Shown piece after piece: positions 9,652-18,486 of a DNA stretch of 64,000 nt. The notes under the pieces were generated by a model, which saw nothing but the letters and a program-made list of their open reading frames with translations, was not told where the DNA came from and did not search any database. Both the position numbers and the translations under genes were made by a program. The stretch lies in contig NZ_CM001165.1 in NCBI RefSeq assembly GCF_000213055.1, positions 2,963,945 to 3,027,944 on the forward strand. The letters run 5' to 3'. Position 1 is the stretch's first letter; each line of letters opens with the position of its first letter. The DNA is from Streptomyces sp. Tu6071. Lineage in GTDB: Bacteria > Actinomycetota > Actinomycetes > Streptomycetales > Streptomycetaceae.

Positions 9652-11327
9652 GCGGCGCCGCCCTCGTGCCCGTCGCCCTCGCGCATCGGGATGCGGACGC
9701 CCTTCGCCTCCGCGACGGCCTCCGCCTCCTCGTACCCGGCGTCGACGTGCCGGATGACGCCCATGCCGGGGTCGTTGGTGAGGACGCGGCGGATCTTCTC
9801 GGCCGCGAGCGGGGTGCCGTCCGCGACCGTGACCTGACCGGCGTGCAGCGAGCGGCCCATGCCGACGCCGCCGCCGTGGTGGATCGAGACCCAGGAGGCG
9901 CCGGAGGCGACGTTGACCATCGCGTTGAGCAGCGGCCAGTCCGCGATGGCGTCCGAGCCGTCCTTCATGGCCTCGGTCTCGCGGTACGGGGAGGCGACGG
10001 AGCCCGTGTCCAGGTGGTCGCGCCCGATGACGATCGGGGCCCGCAGCTCGCCCGAGGCGACCATCTCGTTGAAGCGCACGCCCGCCTTGTCGCGCTCGCC
10101 CTGGCCGAGCCAGCAGATACGCGCCGGGAGGCCCTGGAAGTGGACGCGCTCCTGCGCCATCTTGATCCAGCGGTGCAGCGACTCGTTCTCGGGGAAGAGG
10201 TCGAGGAGCGCCTGGTCGGTCTTGTGGATGTCGCTCGCCTCGCCGGAGAGCGCGGCCCAGCGGAAGGGGCCCTTGCCCTCGCAGAAGAGCGGGCGGATGT
10301 AGGCGGGGACGAAGCCGGGGAACGCGAAGGCGCGCTCGTACCCGGCGAGCCGGGCCTCGCCGCGGATCGAGTTGCCGTAGTCGAAGACCTCGGCGCCCGC
10401 GTCCTGGAAGCCGACCATCGCCTCGACGTGCTTCGCCATCGCCTCGCGGGAGCGGGTCGTGAACTCGGCGGGCTTCTCCTTGGCGTAGGCCGCCATGTCG
10501 GCGAAGTCGACGCCGAGCGGGAGGTAGGCGAGCGGGTCGTGGGCCGAGGTCTGGTCGGTGACGATGTCGATGGGGGCGCCCTCGGCGAGGAGCTGGGGGA
10601 GGATCTCGGCGGCGTTGCCGAGCAGGCCGATGGAGAGCGGCTCGCGGCGGTCGCGCGCGGCGGTGGCGAGTTCGAGCGCGTGGGCGACGTTGTCGGCCTT
10701 GACGTCGAGGTAGCGGTGCTCGATGCGGCGCTCGATGGCGCGCGGGTCGCAGTCGACGCAGATCGCGACGCCGTCGTTCATCGTGACGGCGAGCGGCTGG
10801 GCGCCGCCCATGCCGCCGAGCCCGGCGGTGAGCGTGATGGTCCCGGCGAGGGTGCCGTTGAAACGCTTGGCGGCGACGGCCGAGAAGGTCTCGTACGTGC
10901 CCTGGAGGATGCCCTGGGTGCCGATGTAGATCCACGAACCGGCCGTCATCTGGCCGTACATGGTGAGGCCCAGCTCCTCCAGGCGGCGGAACTCGTCCCA
11001 GTTCGCCCAGTCGCCGACGAGGTTGGAGTTGGCGATGAGGACGCGCGGCGCCCACTCGTGCGTGCGCATGACGCCGACGGGGCGGCCCGACTGGACGAGC
11101 ATCGTCTCGTCGTTCTTCAGGGTGCGCAGGGTGCGGATCATCGCGTCGAAGGAGTTCCAGTCGCGGGCGGCCTTGCCGGAGCCGCCGTAGACGACCAGCT
11201 CGTCGGGGTGCTCGGCCACCTCCGGGTCCAGGTTGTTCTGGAGCATCCGCAGCGCGGCCTCCTGCTGCCAGCCGAGGGTGCTCAGCTCGGTGCCGCGAGG
11301 GGCGCGGACGGGGCGGGGACCGGACAT
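9648..11327 (-). CDS. hutU: Urocanate hydratase
   Basis: A 559-residue NAD-dependent urocanase producing imidazolone-5-propionate. Characteristic stretches include [20 protein letters not shown] near the N-terminus, [11 protein letters not shown], the GLLGNAAEI nucleotide-binding region and [15 protein letters not shown], which holds the Cys known in the family active site. I place the start at the ATG at 11325-11327, which has AGGAGG five bases upstream. A longer in-frame reading to 11366 lacks a site and crosses the predicted promoter. It is the first gene of the hut operon; histidine ammonia-lyase (HutH) is not in the window. Confidence 0.96.
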   Translation of the reverse strand: MSGPRPVRAPRGTELSTLGWQQEAALRMLQNNLDPEVAEHPDELVVYGGSGKAARDWNSFDAMIRTLRTLKNDETMLVQSGRPVGVMRTHEWAPRVLIANSNLVGDWANWDEFRRLEELGLTMYGQMTAGSWIYIGTQGILQGTYETFSAVAAKRFNGTLAGTITLTAGLGGMGGAQPLAVTMNDGVAICVDCDPRAIERRIEHRYLDVKADNVAHALELATAARDRREPLSIGLLGNAAEILPQLLAEGAPIDIVTDQTSAHDPLAYLPLGVDFADMAAYAKEKPAEFTTRSREAMAKHVEAMVGFQDAGAEVFDYGNSIRGEARLAGYERAFAFPGFVPAYIRPLFCEGKGPFRWAALSGEASDIHKTDQALLDLFPENESLHRWIKMAQERVHFQGLPARICWLGQGERDKAGVRFNEMVASGELRAPIVIGRDHLDTGSVASPYRETEAMKDGSDAIADWPLLNAMVNVASGASWVSIHHGGGVGMGRSLHAGQVTVADGTPLAAEKIRRVLTNDPGMGVIRHVDAGYEEAEAVAEAKGVRIPMREGDGHEGGAA

Positions 11328-11340
11328 GGGCTGCCTCCTG

Positions 11341-11386
11341 TGACTCGATTGATTCACATACTCCACTTCTGAATAGCCCTAGTCAA
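11341..11386 (-). promoter_or_regulatory. hut operon promoter with palindrome at the predicted start site
   Basis: On the minus strand TTGACT (11386-11381), a 17-base spacer and GAGTAT (11363-11358) give a good vegetative promoter 30-60 bases before the hutU ATG. An imperfect palindrome, TGACTCGATTGATTCA (11341-11356, 12 of 16 positions symmetric), covers the expected transcription start, a natural repressor position. Confidence 0.55.
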
Positions 11387-11672
11387 TGGCGACAGGGGGT
11401 CGCGGCGGCACGACCCTTCCGCCGCCTAAACCCGCCTCATGCAAACAGTTCCTGTCAGTCATGTGTCGGGCGATGGACGTGCGAGGGCGCGCGACGGGTG
11501 TGACGCACTCCACGCCGCGCCCCCGAACACCGCCCTGCGCTGGCACTTCGCGACCCGCCCGCACCCGGGGACGGCGTGGCACGCTCCGTGATCGTCATAT
11601 CTACGTGGCGAAGCAAATCGAACCTAGATACGGTCAACTTCGTACCTGTTGCTGGTTGAAGGGGGAAGAAAC
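11387..11672. other. Intergenic region between hutU and the afsA-like gene
   Basis: No gene recognised. Directly before the afsA-like gene an inverted repeat TATCTA (11598-11603) and TAGATA (11625-11630) is visible. Around 11445-11455 lies ACAG-TTC-CTGT, a short imperfect dyad. Neither clearly matches a gamma-butyrolactone receptor (ARE) box. Confidence 0.3.
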
Positions 11673-12677
11673 ATGGACCAGTTGGGACTTGACTTCGACA
11701 TCACCGTGCCGCGTCGCCTCGTGCACAGGGCCTCGGTCACGGAGGTCTTCCTGACGGACCACAGGCCGCAGGGCAACGGGGCCCTCATCGCGGCGCAGCT
11801 CCCGCGGACGCACGACTACTACAACGACCACACGGCCACGCCCGCCAAGTACGACCCGCTGCTCCTCATGGAGGTGCTGCGACAGTGCGGCATCCTCACG
11901 GCGCACGAGTACGTCGGCGCGCCCGCCGATTCGAGCTTCGTCTTCGACGGCGCGAGCCTGCGCGTCCTGTGCGCCGAGGCACTGACCATCGGCTCGCGAC
12001 CGGCCCGCGCCACGGTGGACTTCCAGGTGAAGGAGACGAAGGAGCGCGCGGGCGCCCCCTGCGGTGCCGTGTACGTGGCGCGCCTCGACATCGAGGGCCG
12101 GCCGGCGGCCGAAGCCGTGCTGGAGTGCCGCTGGATGCCGCGCCGGGTCTGGCAGAAGCTGCGCGAGCGCAGCCGCTCCGCTCTCGACCTGAGCCCGCGC
12201 GCCCGCCTCACCGGGCAGAGACTGCCCGGCTACCTGGTGGGACGGCGCTCCCCGCAGAACGTCGTGCTCGCGGACGCCACCGTCGGCGGGACCACCGGCG
12301 AGGGCACCTCCGTCGTCGGGCACGTGGTCGTGGACCAGGGGCACCTCGGCCTCTTCGACCACCCGCTCGACCACATCTCGGGGGCCGTCATGTTCGAGGC
12401 GTTCCGGCAGACGGCCCTGTACGCCGCGAGCGAGGTGCACGGGCTCGCCCCGCGCGGCCTCTTCCTGGAGCGGATGGAGACCCGCTTCGTCCGGGTGGCC
12501 GAGTTCGAACTGCCCACGGACTGCCGGGCGCGCGTCGGCGCGAGCGACGAGACGGGTGTCTCCGTCGACCTGGAACTCGTCCAGGAGGAACGGGTCACCG
12601 CGACGGCGCGGGTGCGCCTGGGGCGTTCGCTGAGCGCCGCCCTCGTGGAGCAGGAGACGGGGCTGGTGAGCGCGTGA
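11673..12677 (+). CDS. AfsA-family butenolide/gamma-butyrolactone synthase-like protein
   Basis: A 334-residue protein with two AfsA hot-dog repeats. The first (about 15-170) has VHRASVTEVFLTD, QLPRTHDYYNDH and DPLLLMEVLRQCGI. The second (about 205-320) has VVDQGHLGLFDHPLDHISGAVMFEAFRQTAL. Family members (AfsA, ScbA, MmfL) condense a beta-ketoacyl thioester with dihydroxyacetone phosphate as the first step to gamma-butyrolactone or furan hormones. The ATG at 11673 has a GGGGGA site. It overlaps the HAD phosphatase gene by four bases (GTGA). No ArpA-type receptor gene is in the window, so it may belong to a biosynthetic rather than a classic quorum locus. Confidence 0.92.
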   Translation: MDQLGLDFDITVPRRLVHRASVTEVFLTDHRPQGNGALIAAQLPRTHDYYNDHTATPAKYDPLLLMEVLRQCGILTAHEYVGAPADSSFVFDGASLRVLCAEALTIGSRPARATVDFQVKETKERAGAPCGAVYVARLDIEGRPAAEAVLECRWMPRRVWQKLRERSRSALDLSPRARLTGQRLPGYLVGRRSPQNVVLADATVGGTTGEGTSVVGHVVVDQGHLGLFDHPLDHISGAVMFEAFRQTALYAASEVHGLAPRGLFLERMETRFVRVAEFELPTDCRARVGASDETGVSVDLELVQEERVTATARVRLGRSLSAALVEQETGLVSA

Positions 12678-13372
12678 GCACCGGCCCACAGGACGGGGCC
12701 CGCGGGCGGGCCTCGGACATGATGGTGTGGTTCGACTTCGGCGGCGTCCTCTCACCGCCGCTCGGTGAGCTGTTCCGCGCCTTCGAGAAGAAGACCGGCA
12801 TCAGCCCCGAGCAACTGCGCCTCGCCATGGAGGACGTCGGGCACGCACTCGGCCTGCCGCCGCTCGCGCCCATCGAGTCCGGCGCGATGCCCGAGGCGGA
12901 GTGGACCGCTCTGCTCTCGAAGGCGCTGCGGCAGCGCTGGCCGGGGCTCGACCAGTCGCGCGCCCACTGGGACGCCTTCGGGCGTCAGTGGTTCGAAGGG
13001 GTCGAGGTGAACGCCCCGGTGGCCGAAGCGGTACGGCGGCTGGGCGAGGCCGGTTTCCGCGTCGGCGTCCTCTCGAACAACGTCCGCGAGTGGGAGCCGT
13101 ACTGGCGGGCCATCATCGCGCCCGCCGGAGAGCTGGACTTCGTCGTGGACTCCTGCCTGCACGGCGTCCGCAAGCCCGAACCGGCGATCTTCGCCCTCGC
13201 CCAGCGCACCGCGGCGGCCGGGGCCACGGACTGCGTCCTCGTGGACGACCTGGTGGAGAACTGCGCCGCCGCCGAGGCGGCCGGATGGACGGCCGTCCAC
13301 TTCCGGGACACCGAGCAGGCGCTGCGGGAGCTGAGCGCGGTCACCGGCGTCCGCCTGTGCAGGCTCCCCTGA
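12674..13372 (+). CDS. HAD-superfamily hydrolase (subclass IA), probable phosphatase
   Basis: A 232-residue HAD enzyme starting at a GTG that overlaps the afsA-like stop. Motif I is WFDFGGVL (nucleophile Asp21, with Gly at the +2 position where most phosphatases have a general-acid Asp). Motif II is VGVLSNN, motif III the Lys of RKPEPAIF, and motif IV VLVDDLVENC. Coupling to an AfsA homologue suggests removal of the phosphate from the butenolide phosphate intermediate, as proposed for MmfP in methylenomycin furan synthesis. The missing second Asp also occurs in DLGNV-type phosphatases such as YihX, so activity is still plausible. Confidence 0.85.
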   Translation: MSTGPQDGARGRASDMMVWFDFGGVLSPPLGELFRAFEKKTGISPEQLRLAMEDVGHALGLPPLAPIESGAMPEAEWTALLSKALRQRWPGLDQSRAHWDAFGRQWFEGVEVNAPVAEAVRRLGEAGFRVGVLSNNVREWEPYWRAIIAPAGELDFVVDSCLHGVRKPEPAIFALAQRTAAAGATDCVLVDDLVENCAAAEAAGWTAVHFRDTEQALRELSAVTGVRLCRLP

Positions 13373-13433
13373 CCCCGTGCCCCGCCCCGTATCCCTCAGA
13401 GCCACTTTCCTCCCACTGTCACTGGAGCACCCC

Positions 13434-14636
13434 ATGGCCACCTCCGCGCCTCCGCAGCCGAGCGTCGACGGCATACCGAACCTCGACCCGGTCCCGACCT
13501 TCGTCCCCCTCGCCGCGCGCAGCGGCGGCGGTCTCCCGCTGATCGAGCTGCCCAGCGGGCACACCGCCGTCCACCTGACGCGCTACGCCGACGTGCACCG
13601 CGTCCTGACCGACCCCAGCTTCGGCCGCACCGCGACCAACGTCGAGGACGGCCCGAGCTTCCTGCCGACGATCATGCCGAAGGAGCTGCTGCTCAACCTC
13701 GACATGCCCGACCACTCCCGGATGCGCGGCTTCGTCAACGCCGACTACAGCGTGGCCGGGGTCGAGCGGCTGCGGCCCCTGGTCAGGGAACTCGTGGCGG
13801 CCAAGGCGGCCCGCCTGCGCGGGGCGGAGCGCCCCGACCTGTACGCGACGGTGCTCGACACGCTGCCCGCCGAGGTGAACGGGCGCTTCCTCGGCATCCC
13901 GGACGCGGACATCGCGTACTACCGCCCGCTCGGGCACACCGTGCAGGTCGCCTCGCACGAGGACGTGCCGGGGCTCGTCGCCGACTTCACCGAGCTGTAC
14001 ACGTACCTCACCGGGCTCGTCACCGGGGCGCGGCCGAGGATCGAGGGCGGCGTGATCGACCGCTTCCTCGCCGCGCGCGACACGGTCGAACCGCCGCTCG
14101 ACGACGCCGAACTCGTCGGCATCCTGCTCGGTTCCGTCCTCGGGGCCGACCAGAACATCCTGTCGGTCGCGTCGAAGATCGCGTACGTGCTGCTGTGCCG
14201 CCCCGTGCTGTGGCAGCGCCTCGCGGCGGAGCCCGGCATCGCGCCCCGGCTCGTGGACGAGCTGATCCGGCTCATCCCGCTCGGCAACATCTCGGCCTTT
14301 CCCCGGATCGCGGGTCGCCGGATCGAGCTGGCGGACGGCGTGGTCGAGGAGGGCGACGTGGTCTACCCGGACGCCTTCGCGGCCAACCGCGACCCCGAGG
14401 TCTTCCCCGAGCCGCTGCTGATCGACCCGGACCGCACGGGCAAGCGGCACCTCCAGTTCGGCTACGGGATGCACCACTGCATGGGCGCCGCGCTCGCGCG
14501 GATGGAGATCGCCGAGCTGCTCACGACGCTCGCGGCGGAGTTCCCCACGCTCACGCTCGACACCGACCCGGCCGGGCTCACCTGGGACAGCGGGGTCATC
14601 CTGCGCCGCCCGGTGACGCTGCCGGTGCGCTGGTAG
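13434..14636 (+). CDS. Cytochrome P450 with an atypical I-helix
   Basis: A 400-residue soluble bacterial P450. Seen are the C-helix MPDHSRMRG (H94, R98), the ExxR pair in DELIRL (E276, R279), and the haem loop FGYGMHHCMG with the axial Cys349. The I-helix reads SVLGADQNILS (about 234-244), so the usual Thr of AGxxT is replaced by Gln, an unusual change that affects proton delivery. The ATG at 13434 follows CTGGAG. It lies 61 bases after the HAD gene, probably in one transcript, and ends at a hairpin inside the convergent arsR gene. Likely role: oxidative tailoring of the cluster product. Confidence 0.93.
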   Translation: MATSAPPQPSVDGIPNLDPVPTFVPLAARSGGGLPLIELPSGHTAVHLTRYADVHRVLTDPSFGRTATNVEDGPSFLPTIMPKELLLNLDMPDHSRMRGFVNADYSVAGVERLRPLVRELVAAKAARLRGAERPDLYATVLDTLPAEVNGRFLGIPDADIAYYRPLGHTVQVASHEDVPGLVADFTELYTYLTGLVTGARPRIEGGVIDRFLAARDTVEPPLDDAELVGILLGSVLGADQNILSVASKIAYVLLCRPVLWQRLAAEPGIAPRLVDELIRLIPLGNISAFPRIAGRRIELADGVVEEGDVVYPDAFAANRDPEVFPEPLLIDPDRTGKRHLQFGYGMHHCMGAALARMEIAELLTTLAAEFPTLTLDTDPAGLTWDSGVILRRPVTLPVRW

Positions 14637-14651
14637 TCCTCGCGCGGGACG

Positions 14652-15068
14652 TCACGCTGCCGGGAGCCCCGCCGCTCCCGGCAGCGTCCCGTTCGCGGGC
14701 AGCGGCTCGGCTCCCGGCAGAGGGCCGCTCCCGGGCAGCGTCTCGTTCCCGGGCAGCGGCTCGTTCTCCGCGACGAGGCGGAGCAGGCCGGGGAAGCGCT
14801 GCTCGATGTCCTCGCGGCGCAGCCGGGCGCTGCGGCTGTTGCCCCGGTCCACCTGCCGGACGAGACCGGCTTCTCGCAGGATGCGGAAGTGGTGCGTACG
14901 GGTGGACTTGCCCACGGGCAGGCCGAAGGACGTGCACGTGCGCTCGGTGTCCTGCGGCTGCCGTACGAGGGTCGCGATGACGTGGTAACGCAGCGGGTCG
15001 GAGAGCGCTTTGAGCACCGCCTGGAAGTCGAACTCCTCGACGTTCGGGTGGCCTTCGGCATCGGGCAT
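14652..15068 (-). CDS. ArsR-family winged-helix regulator with a Leu-Pro-Gly repeat tail
   Basis: A 138-residue regulator. The winged helix (about 10-95) has ALSDPLRYHVIATLVRQP, the recognition region GKSTRTHHFRILREAGLV and a wing VDRGNSRSARLRRED. No obvious metal-binding Cys pair is present; the single Cys lies in ERTCTSFG. After the HTH comes a low-complexity tail of about six LPG-x-x-x units. It is divergent from the exporter, so control of export and of the cluster in response to the product is likely. The ATG has a CGGAG box eight bases upstream. Confidence 0.87.
   Translation of the reverse strand: MPDAEGHPNVEEFDFQAVLKALSDPLRYHVIATLVRQPQDTERTCTSFGLPVGKSTRTHHFRILREAGLVRQVDRGNSRSARLRREDIEQRFPGLLRLVAENEPLPGNETLPGSGPLPGAEPLPANGTLPGAAGLPAA
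14655..14686. terminator. Hairpin at the P450/arsR convergence
   Basis: Perfect 13-bp stem CGCTGCCGGGAGC (14655-14667) with GCTCCCGGCAGCG (14674-14686), six-base loop, starting 19 bases after the P450 stop. It lies inside the 3' end of arsR, so the same bases encode the LPG tail. Confidence 0.7.
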
Positions 15069-15114
15069 GGCTGCGGCTCCGGGTGGATGAAGTTGAAAAC
15101 TATACGTTCCAATC

Positions 15115-15140
15115 CAAGGTACTACTTGCGTGGGACCTTG
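15115..15140. promoter_or_regulatory. Candidate operator between arsR and the MFS exporter
   Basis: Perfect 6-bp inverted repeat CAAGGT (15115-15120) and ACCTTG (15135-15140), arms 20 bases (two helical turns) apart, 47 bases upstream of arsR and about 165 upstream of the exporter GTG. A natural site for a dimeric winged-helix repressor, assigned by position only. Confidence 0.4.
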
Positions 15141-15303
15141 CGAACATGTCAGGGTGAGGTTCGATAAAAACCGTACCTCTGCGGAGCGCGTCACACCCGC
15201 GGAGGCCGCGGCCCTCCCCGCGGCGTCCCGTCGCCGCGCCACCGCCCTCGCACCGTCCCCCGGGGCCGCACCGCCGCCCCGCGTCTCACCTCCGGAGTTC
15301 TCC

Positions 15304-16788
15304 GTGGCCTCACCCACCGCTGACCCGACCCGCCCCGCACAGGCACCGCCCGAACCGGTCAAGGACGCCCCGGCCGGCCCGGGGAAACTGACCCTGATCG
15401 CCGTGCTGCTCGCGGTCTTCGTCGTCCCCACCTCGATCTCCGGGACGGCCGTCGCGCTCCCGGACATCGGCGCCGGAACCGGTGCCGCGCAGGGCTCGGC
15501 CTCCCTCCAGTGGGTCGTCAACGCCTTCAACCTCGCCTTCGCCTGCTTCACCCTCGTGTGGGGCAGCCTCGCCGACCTCATCGGCCGCATCCGGGCCTTC
15601 GCGCTGGGGGCGGCCGTCTTCGCCCTCGCCTCGCTGGCCTGCGCGGTCGCGCCCAACGTGTACGTGCTCGACGGGGCCCGCGCGCTCGCGGGTCTCGGCG
15701 GCGCCGCGATCTTCGCCTGCGGCAGCGCGATCATCTCCTCCGCCTTCGAAGGACCGGCCAGGGCCAAGGCGTTCGCGCTCTTCGGCACCGTCGCCGGGGT
15801 CGGCGTGGCCCTCGGCCCGACCGTCTCGGGGCCGGCCGTGGACGCGCTCGGCTGGCGCTGGATCTTCGGGCTCCAGGCGATCGTCCTGGCGGTCGTGCTC
15901 GCCTGCGTCCCCGTGATCGCCCGGAGCGTGCGCGAGCCCGTCGGCGGCGGCGGTCGCCTGGACGTGCGCGGCGCGGTCGTCTTCGTCCTCGCCATGGCGG
16001 CGCTCACGTACGCCATCGTGCAGGGCTCGGCGTGGGGCTGGGCCTCGGCCGGGACGCTCGGCCTGCTGCTCGCCTCGCTCGTGCTCTTCGGCGCCTTCGG
16101 GGCGCTCGCGAAGCGGACGGCGGCCCCGCTCCTGGACCTCTCCGTCATCCGCGACCGCCGCTTCCTCGCGTACACGCTGGTGCCCGTCGCCGCCTCCTTC
16201 GGCTTCGTCACCCAGCTCACCTACCTGCCGTCGTACCTCGCGACCGTCGCCGACTACAGCGCCTCGGCCGCCGGCACGACGATGCTCCTGCTCACGATCC
16301 CCGTGCTCGTCCTGCCGATGGTGGGCGCCAAGCTCGTGGAGCGCGGCACCTCGCCGCTCGCCGTCGTCTTCGCCTCGCTCCTGTGCCTCGTCGTCGGCGA
16401 CCTCGCCCTGCTGGTGCTCGGCCCGGACACCTCGCTCGCCGTGATGGCCCCCGCGATGCTCGTGACCGGTGCCGGTATGGGCCTGTCCGCCGGTCTCGTC
16501 GACGGCCAGGCGCTCGCCATGATCGAGCCCGCGAAGGCCGGGATGGCCGCGGGCTTCCTCAACACGCTCCGGCTCGGCAGCGAGGCCATCGCCGTCGCCG
16601 TCTTCGGCTCCGTCCTCGCCTCGCTCGCCGCGTCGGACGGCTCCGGCTCCGGAACCTCCTCGTACAACGACGCCTTCCACGTCCTGCTGTGGGTCATGGC
16701 CGGGGTGTGCCTCCTGCTCGGCCTGCTCGTCGTCTCGCTCGCGCGCGGCGGCGACCGGGGCGAGGACGCCGAGGTGAGCACGCCTTGA
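15304..16788 (+). CDS. MFS drug exporter, DHA2 (14-TM) family
   Basis: A 494-residue major-facilitator protein with about 14 hydrophobic segments. Signatures are LQWVVNAFNLAFACFTLVWG, the loop motif GSLADLIGRIRAF, and motif C-like GTVAGVGVALGPTVSG, typical of proton-driven drug antiporters. I start at GTG 15304 because CGGAG precedes it by six bases; the upstream open frame is a Pro/Ala-rich leader without domains. It is divergent from arsR and overlaps the FAD monooxygenase start by four bases. Most likely it exports the cluster product. Confidence 0.92.
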   Translation: MASPTADPTRPAQAPPEPVKDAPAGPGKLTLIAVLLAVFVVPTSISGTAVALPDIGAGTGAAQGSASLQWVVNAFNLAFACFTLVWGSLADLIGRIRAFALGAAVFALASLACAVAPNVYVLDGARALAGLGGAAIFACGSAIISSAFEGPARAKAFALFGTVAGVGVALGPTVSGPAVDALGWRWIFGLQAIVLAVVLACVPVIARSVREPVGGGGRLDVRGAVVFVLAMAALTYAIVQGSAWGWASAGTLGLLLASLVLFGAFGALAKRTAAPLLDLSVIRDRRFLAYTLVPVAASFGFVTQLTYLPSYLATVADYSASAAGTTMLLLTIPVLVLPMVGAKLVERGTSPLAVVFASLLCLVVGDLALLVLGPDTSLAVMAPAMLVTGAGMGLSAGLVDGQALAMIEPAKAGMAAGFLNTLRLGSEAIAVAVFGSVLASLAASDGSGSGTSSYNDAFHVLLWVMAGVCLLLGLLVVSLARGGDRGEDAEVSTP

Positions 16789-18323
16789 GCCCCGACCCGT
16801 CGCGTCCCCGCGCTCCGCTCTCCTGCGAGGTCGCCGTCGTCGGCGGCGGCCCCGTGGGCATGCTGCTCGCCGCCGAACTGGCCCACCACGGCATCGCCGT
16901 GACCGTGATCGAGCGCAACGAGCGGACGCTCGACGTGCCCAAGGCCGGGACGCTCCACGCCCGCACCGCGCAGTCGCTGCGCAGGCGCGGCTACCTCGAG
17001 GGCCCCGAGCCGACCACCGCGCTCCTGGACTCCGAGAACGCCGACGGCTTCCACTTCGCGGGGCTTCCCGGGCTCACCATCACGGGCCCCGCCGTGGAGG
17101 GCGAGCCGATCGTGGGGCGCTCCCAGGGCGACCTGGAGCGGCTCTTCGAGCGCGTCGCCCTGGAGCGCGGGGCGACCGTCCTGCGCGGGCACCGGGTCAC
17201 GGCGCTGCACGGGGGCGGGGACGGGACGGGTCCGGCTCTCACCGTCGAGGCGTGCGGGAGCGGCGCCCCGCCCCGCACGCTCACCGCCGCGTACGTCATC
17301 GGCGCGGACGGTGCCCGCAGCCTCGTCCGCGAGGCGGCGGGCGTCACGAGCGAGGAGCACGCGCCGCACACCCAGGCCGTACTCGGCCTCGTCGACCTCG
17401 ACGCGCCCTTCCGGGCACCGGCGGGCTGGACCCCGACCGAGCGCGGCTGGACGGTCATCGGCCCCAATCCGTACGGGCCGAGCCGTGTCGCCGCCTTCGA
17501 CTTCGGGGGGCCGCACCCCGACCGGCGCACGCCGCTCACGCTCGAAGAACTGCACGCCACCGTCTCGCGCATCGCGGGCCGGGACATCCCGATGCGCAAC
17601 GCGCGCTTCCTGGACCGCTTCAGCGACTACTCCCGGCTCACCCACACCTACCGCGCCGGCCGGGTCCTCCTCGCGGGCGACGCCGCCCACGTCCACTTCC
17701 CGGTCGGCGGCCAGGGCCTCAACCTCGGCATCCAGGACGCCGTCAACCTCGCCTGGAAGCTCGCCCTGCACCTGCGCGGCTGGCCCAGCCCGTGGCTGCT
17801 CGACAGCTACACCGCCGAACGCCGCCCCCCGGCGGCCCGCACCATCGCGAACACCCGGGCCCAGCTCGCGCTCATGACCCCCGGCGCCACGCACGATCCG
17901 CTGCGCGAGCTGTTCACCCGGCTCCTGCGGCTCCCGGACGTCAGCCGCCACCTCGGCGACATGATCAGCGACCAGGACGTCCAACTGCCGCGCAACGCCG
18001 ACCAGTCGCCCCTGACCGGGCTCTTCCTGCCGAACCTGCCGCTCACCGTCGAGCGGCGGCCGACGAGCGTGGCGCGGCTCCTGCGCCCGGGGCGGCTCCT
18101 CCTGCTCGTCCTGGACCAGGGGACCGAGGAGACGCTGCGCAAGGCGCTCGCGCCCTGGGACGAGGTCGTCGACGTCGTCCCCGCGACGAGCGAGGCGGAA
18201 CTCCCGCTGCGCGCCGCGCTCCTGCGCCCCGACGGCTACCTCGCCTGGGTGGACGACGGGAACGGGGCGGGCGCGGCCGGGCTGGAGGCCACGCTCGACA
18301 CGTACCTCGGCCGCCGCGACTGA
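16785..18323 (+). CDS. Class A FAD-dependent aromatic monooxygenase
   Basis: A 512-residue flavoprotein of the PgaE/RdmE/PheA type. It has the Rossmann fingerprint VAVVGGGPVGMLLAAELA, the DG motif YVIGADGARSLVRE, and the GD motif LLAGDAAHVHFPVGGQGLN followed by IQDAVNLAWKLA. A C-terminal thioredoxin-like region (about 395-512) is as in polyketide hydroxylases. The start is probably the TTG at 16785 overlapping the exporter stop (TTGA), with GAGGTGA upstream. It should hydroxylate an aromatic or polyketide-like substrate and differs from the MmfH oxidoreductase of furan hormone clusters. Confidence 0.9.
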   Translation: MSPDPSRPRAPLSCEVAVVGGGPVGMLLAAELAHHGIAVTVIERNERTLDVPKAGTLHARTAQSLRRRGYLEGPEPTTALLDSENADGFHFAGLPGLTITGPAVEGEPIVGRSQGDLERLFERVALERGATVLRGHRVTALHGGGDGTGPALTVEACGSGAPPRTLTAAYVIGADGARSLVREAAGVTSEEHAPHTQAVLGLVDLDAPFRAPAGWTPTERGWTVIGPNPYGPSRVAAFDFGGPHPDRRTPLTLEELHATVSRIAGRDIPMRNARFLDRFSDYSRLTHTYRAGRVLLAGDAAHVHFPVGGQGLNLGIQDAVNLAWKLALHLRGWPSPWLLDSYTAERRPPAARTIANTRAQLALMTPGATHDPLRELFTRLLRLPDVSRHLGDMISDQDVQLPRNADQSPLTGLFLPNLPLTVERRPTSVARLLRPGRLLLLVLDQGTEETLRKALAPWDEVVDVVPATSEAELPLRAALLRPDGYLAWVDDGNGAGAAGLEATLDTYLGRRD

Positions 18324-18486
18324 CCCGCCCGCCGCGTCTGAAACGTCCGCCCCGCCGCGCCCGCCCCGGCCCCGCGATCCGGCCGTCGCGGGCCCCCGCC
18401 CCGGCCCCCACGCCGCCGCCCGCACGCCCCGCGCCCCCACGTCTCCGCCCCGTCCTCGTCCCTGACCCGTCCTCGGAGGCACCGTC

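Noticed and set aside
11438..11463. Possible ARE box for a gamma-butyrolactone receptor upstream of the afsA-like gene
   Set aside because: ACAG-TTC-CTGT and flanking CATG elements are off-centre by one base and do not match known ARE consensus. No receptor gene is present.
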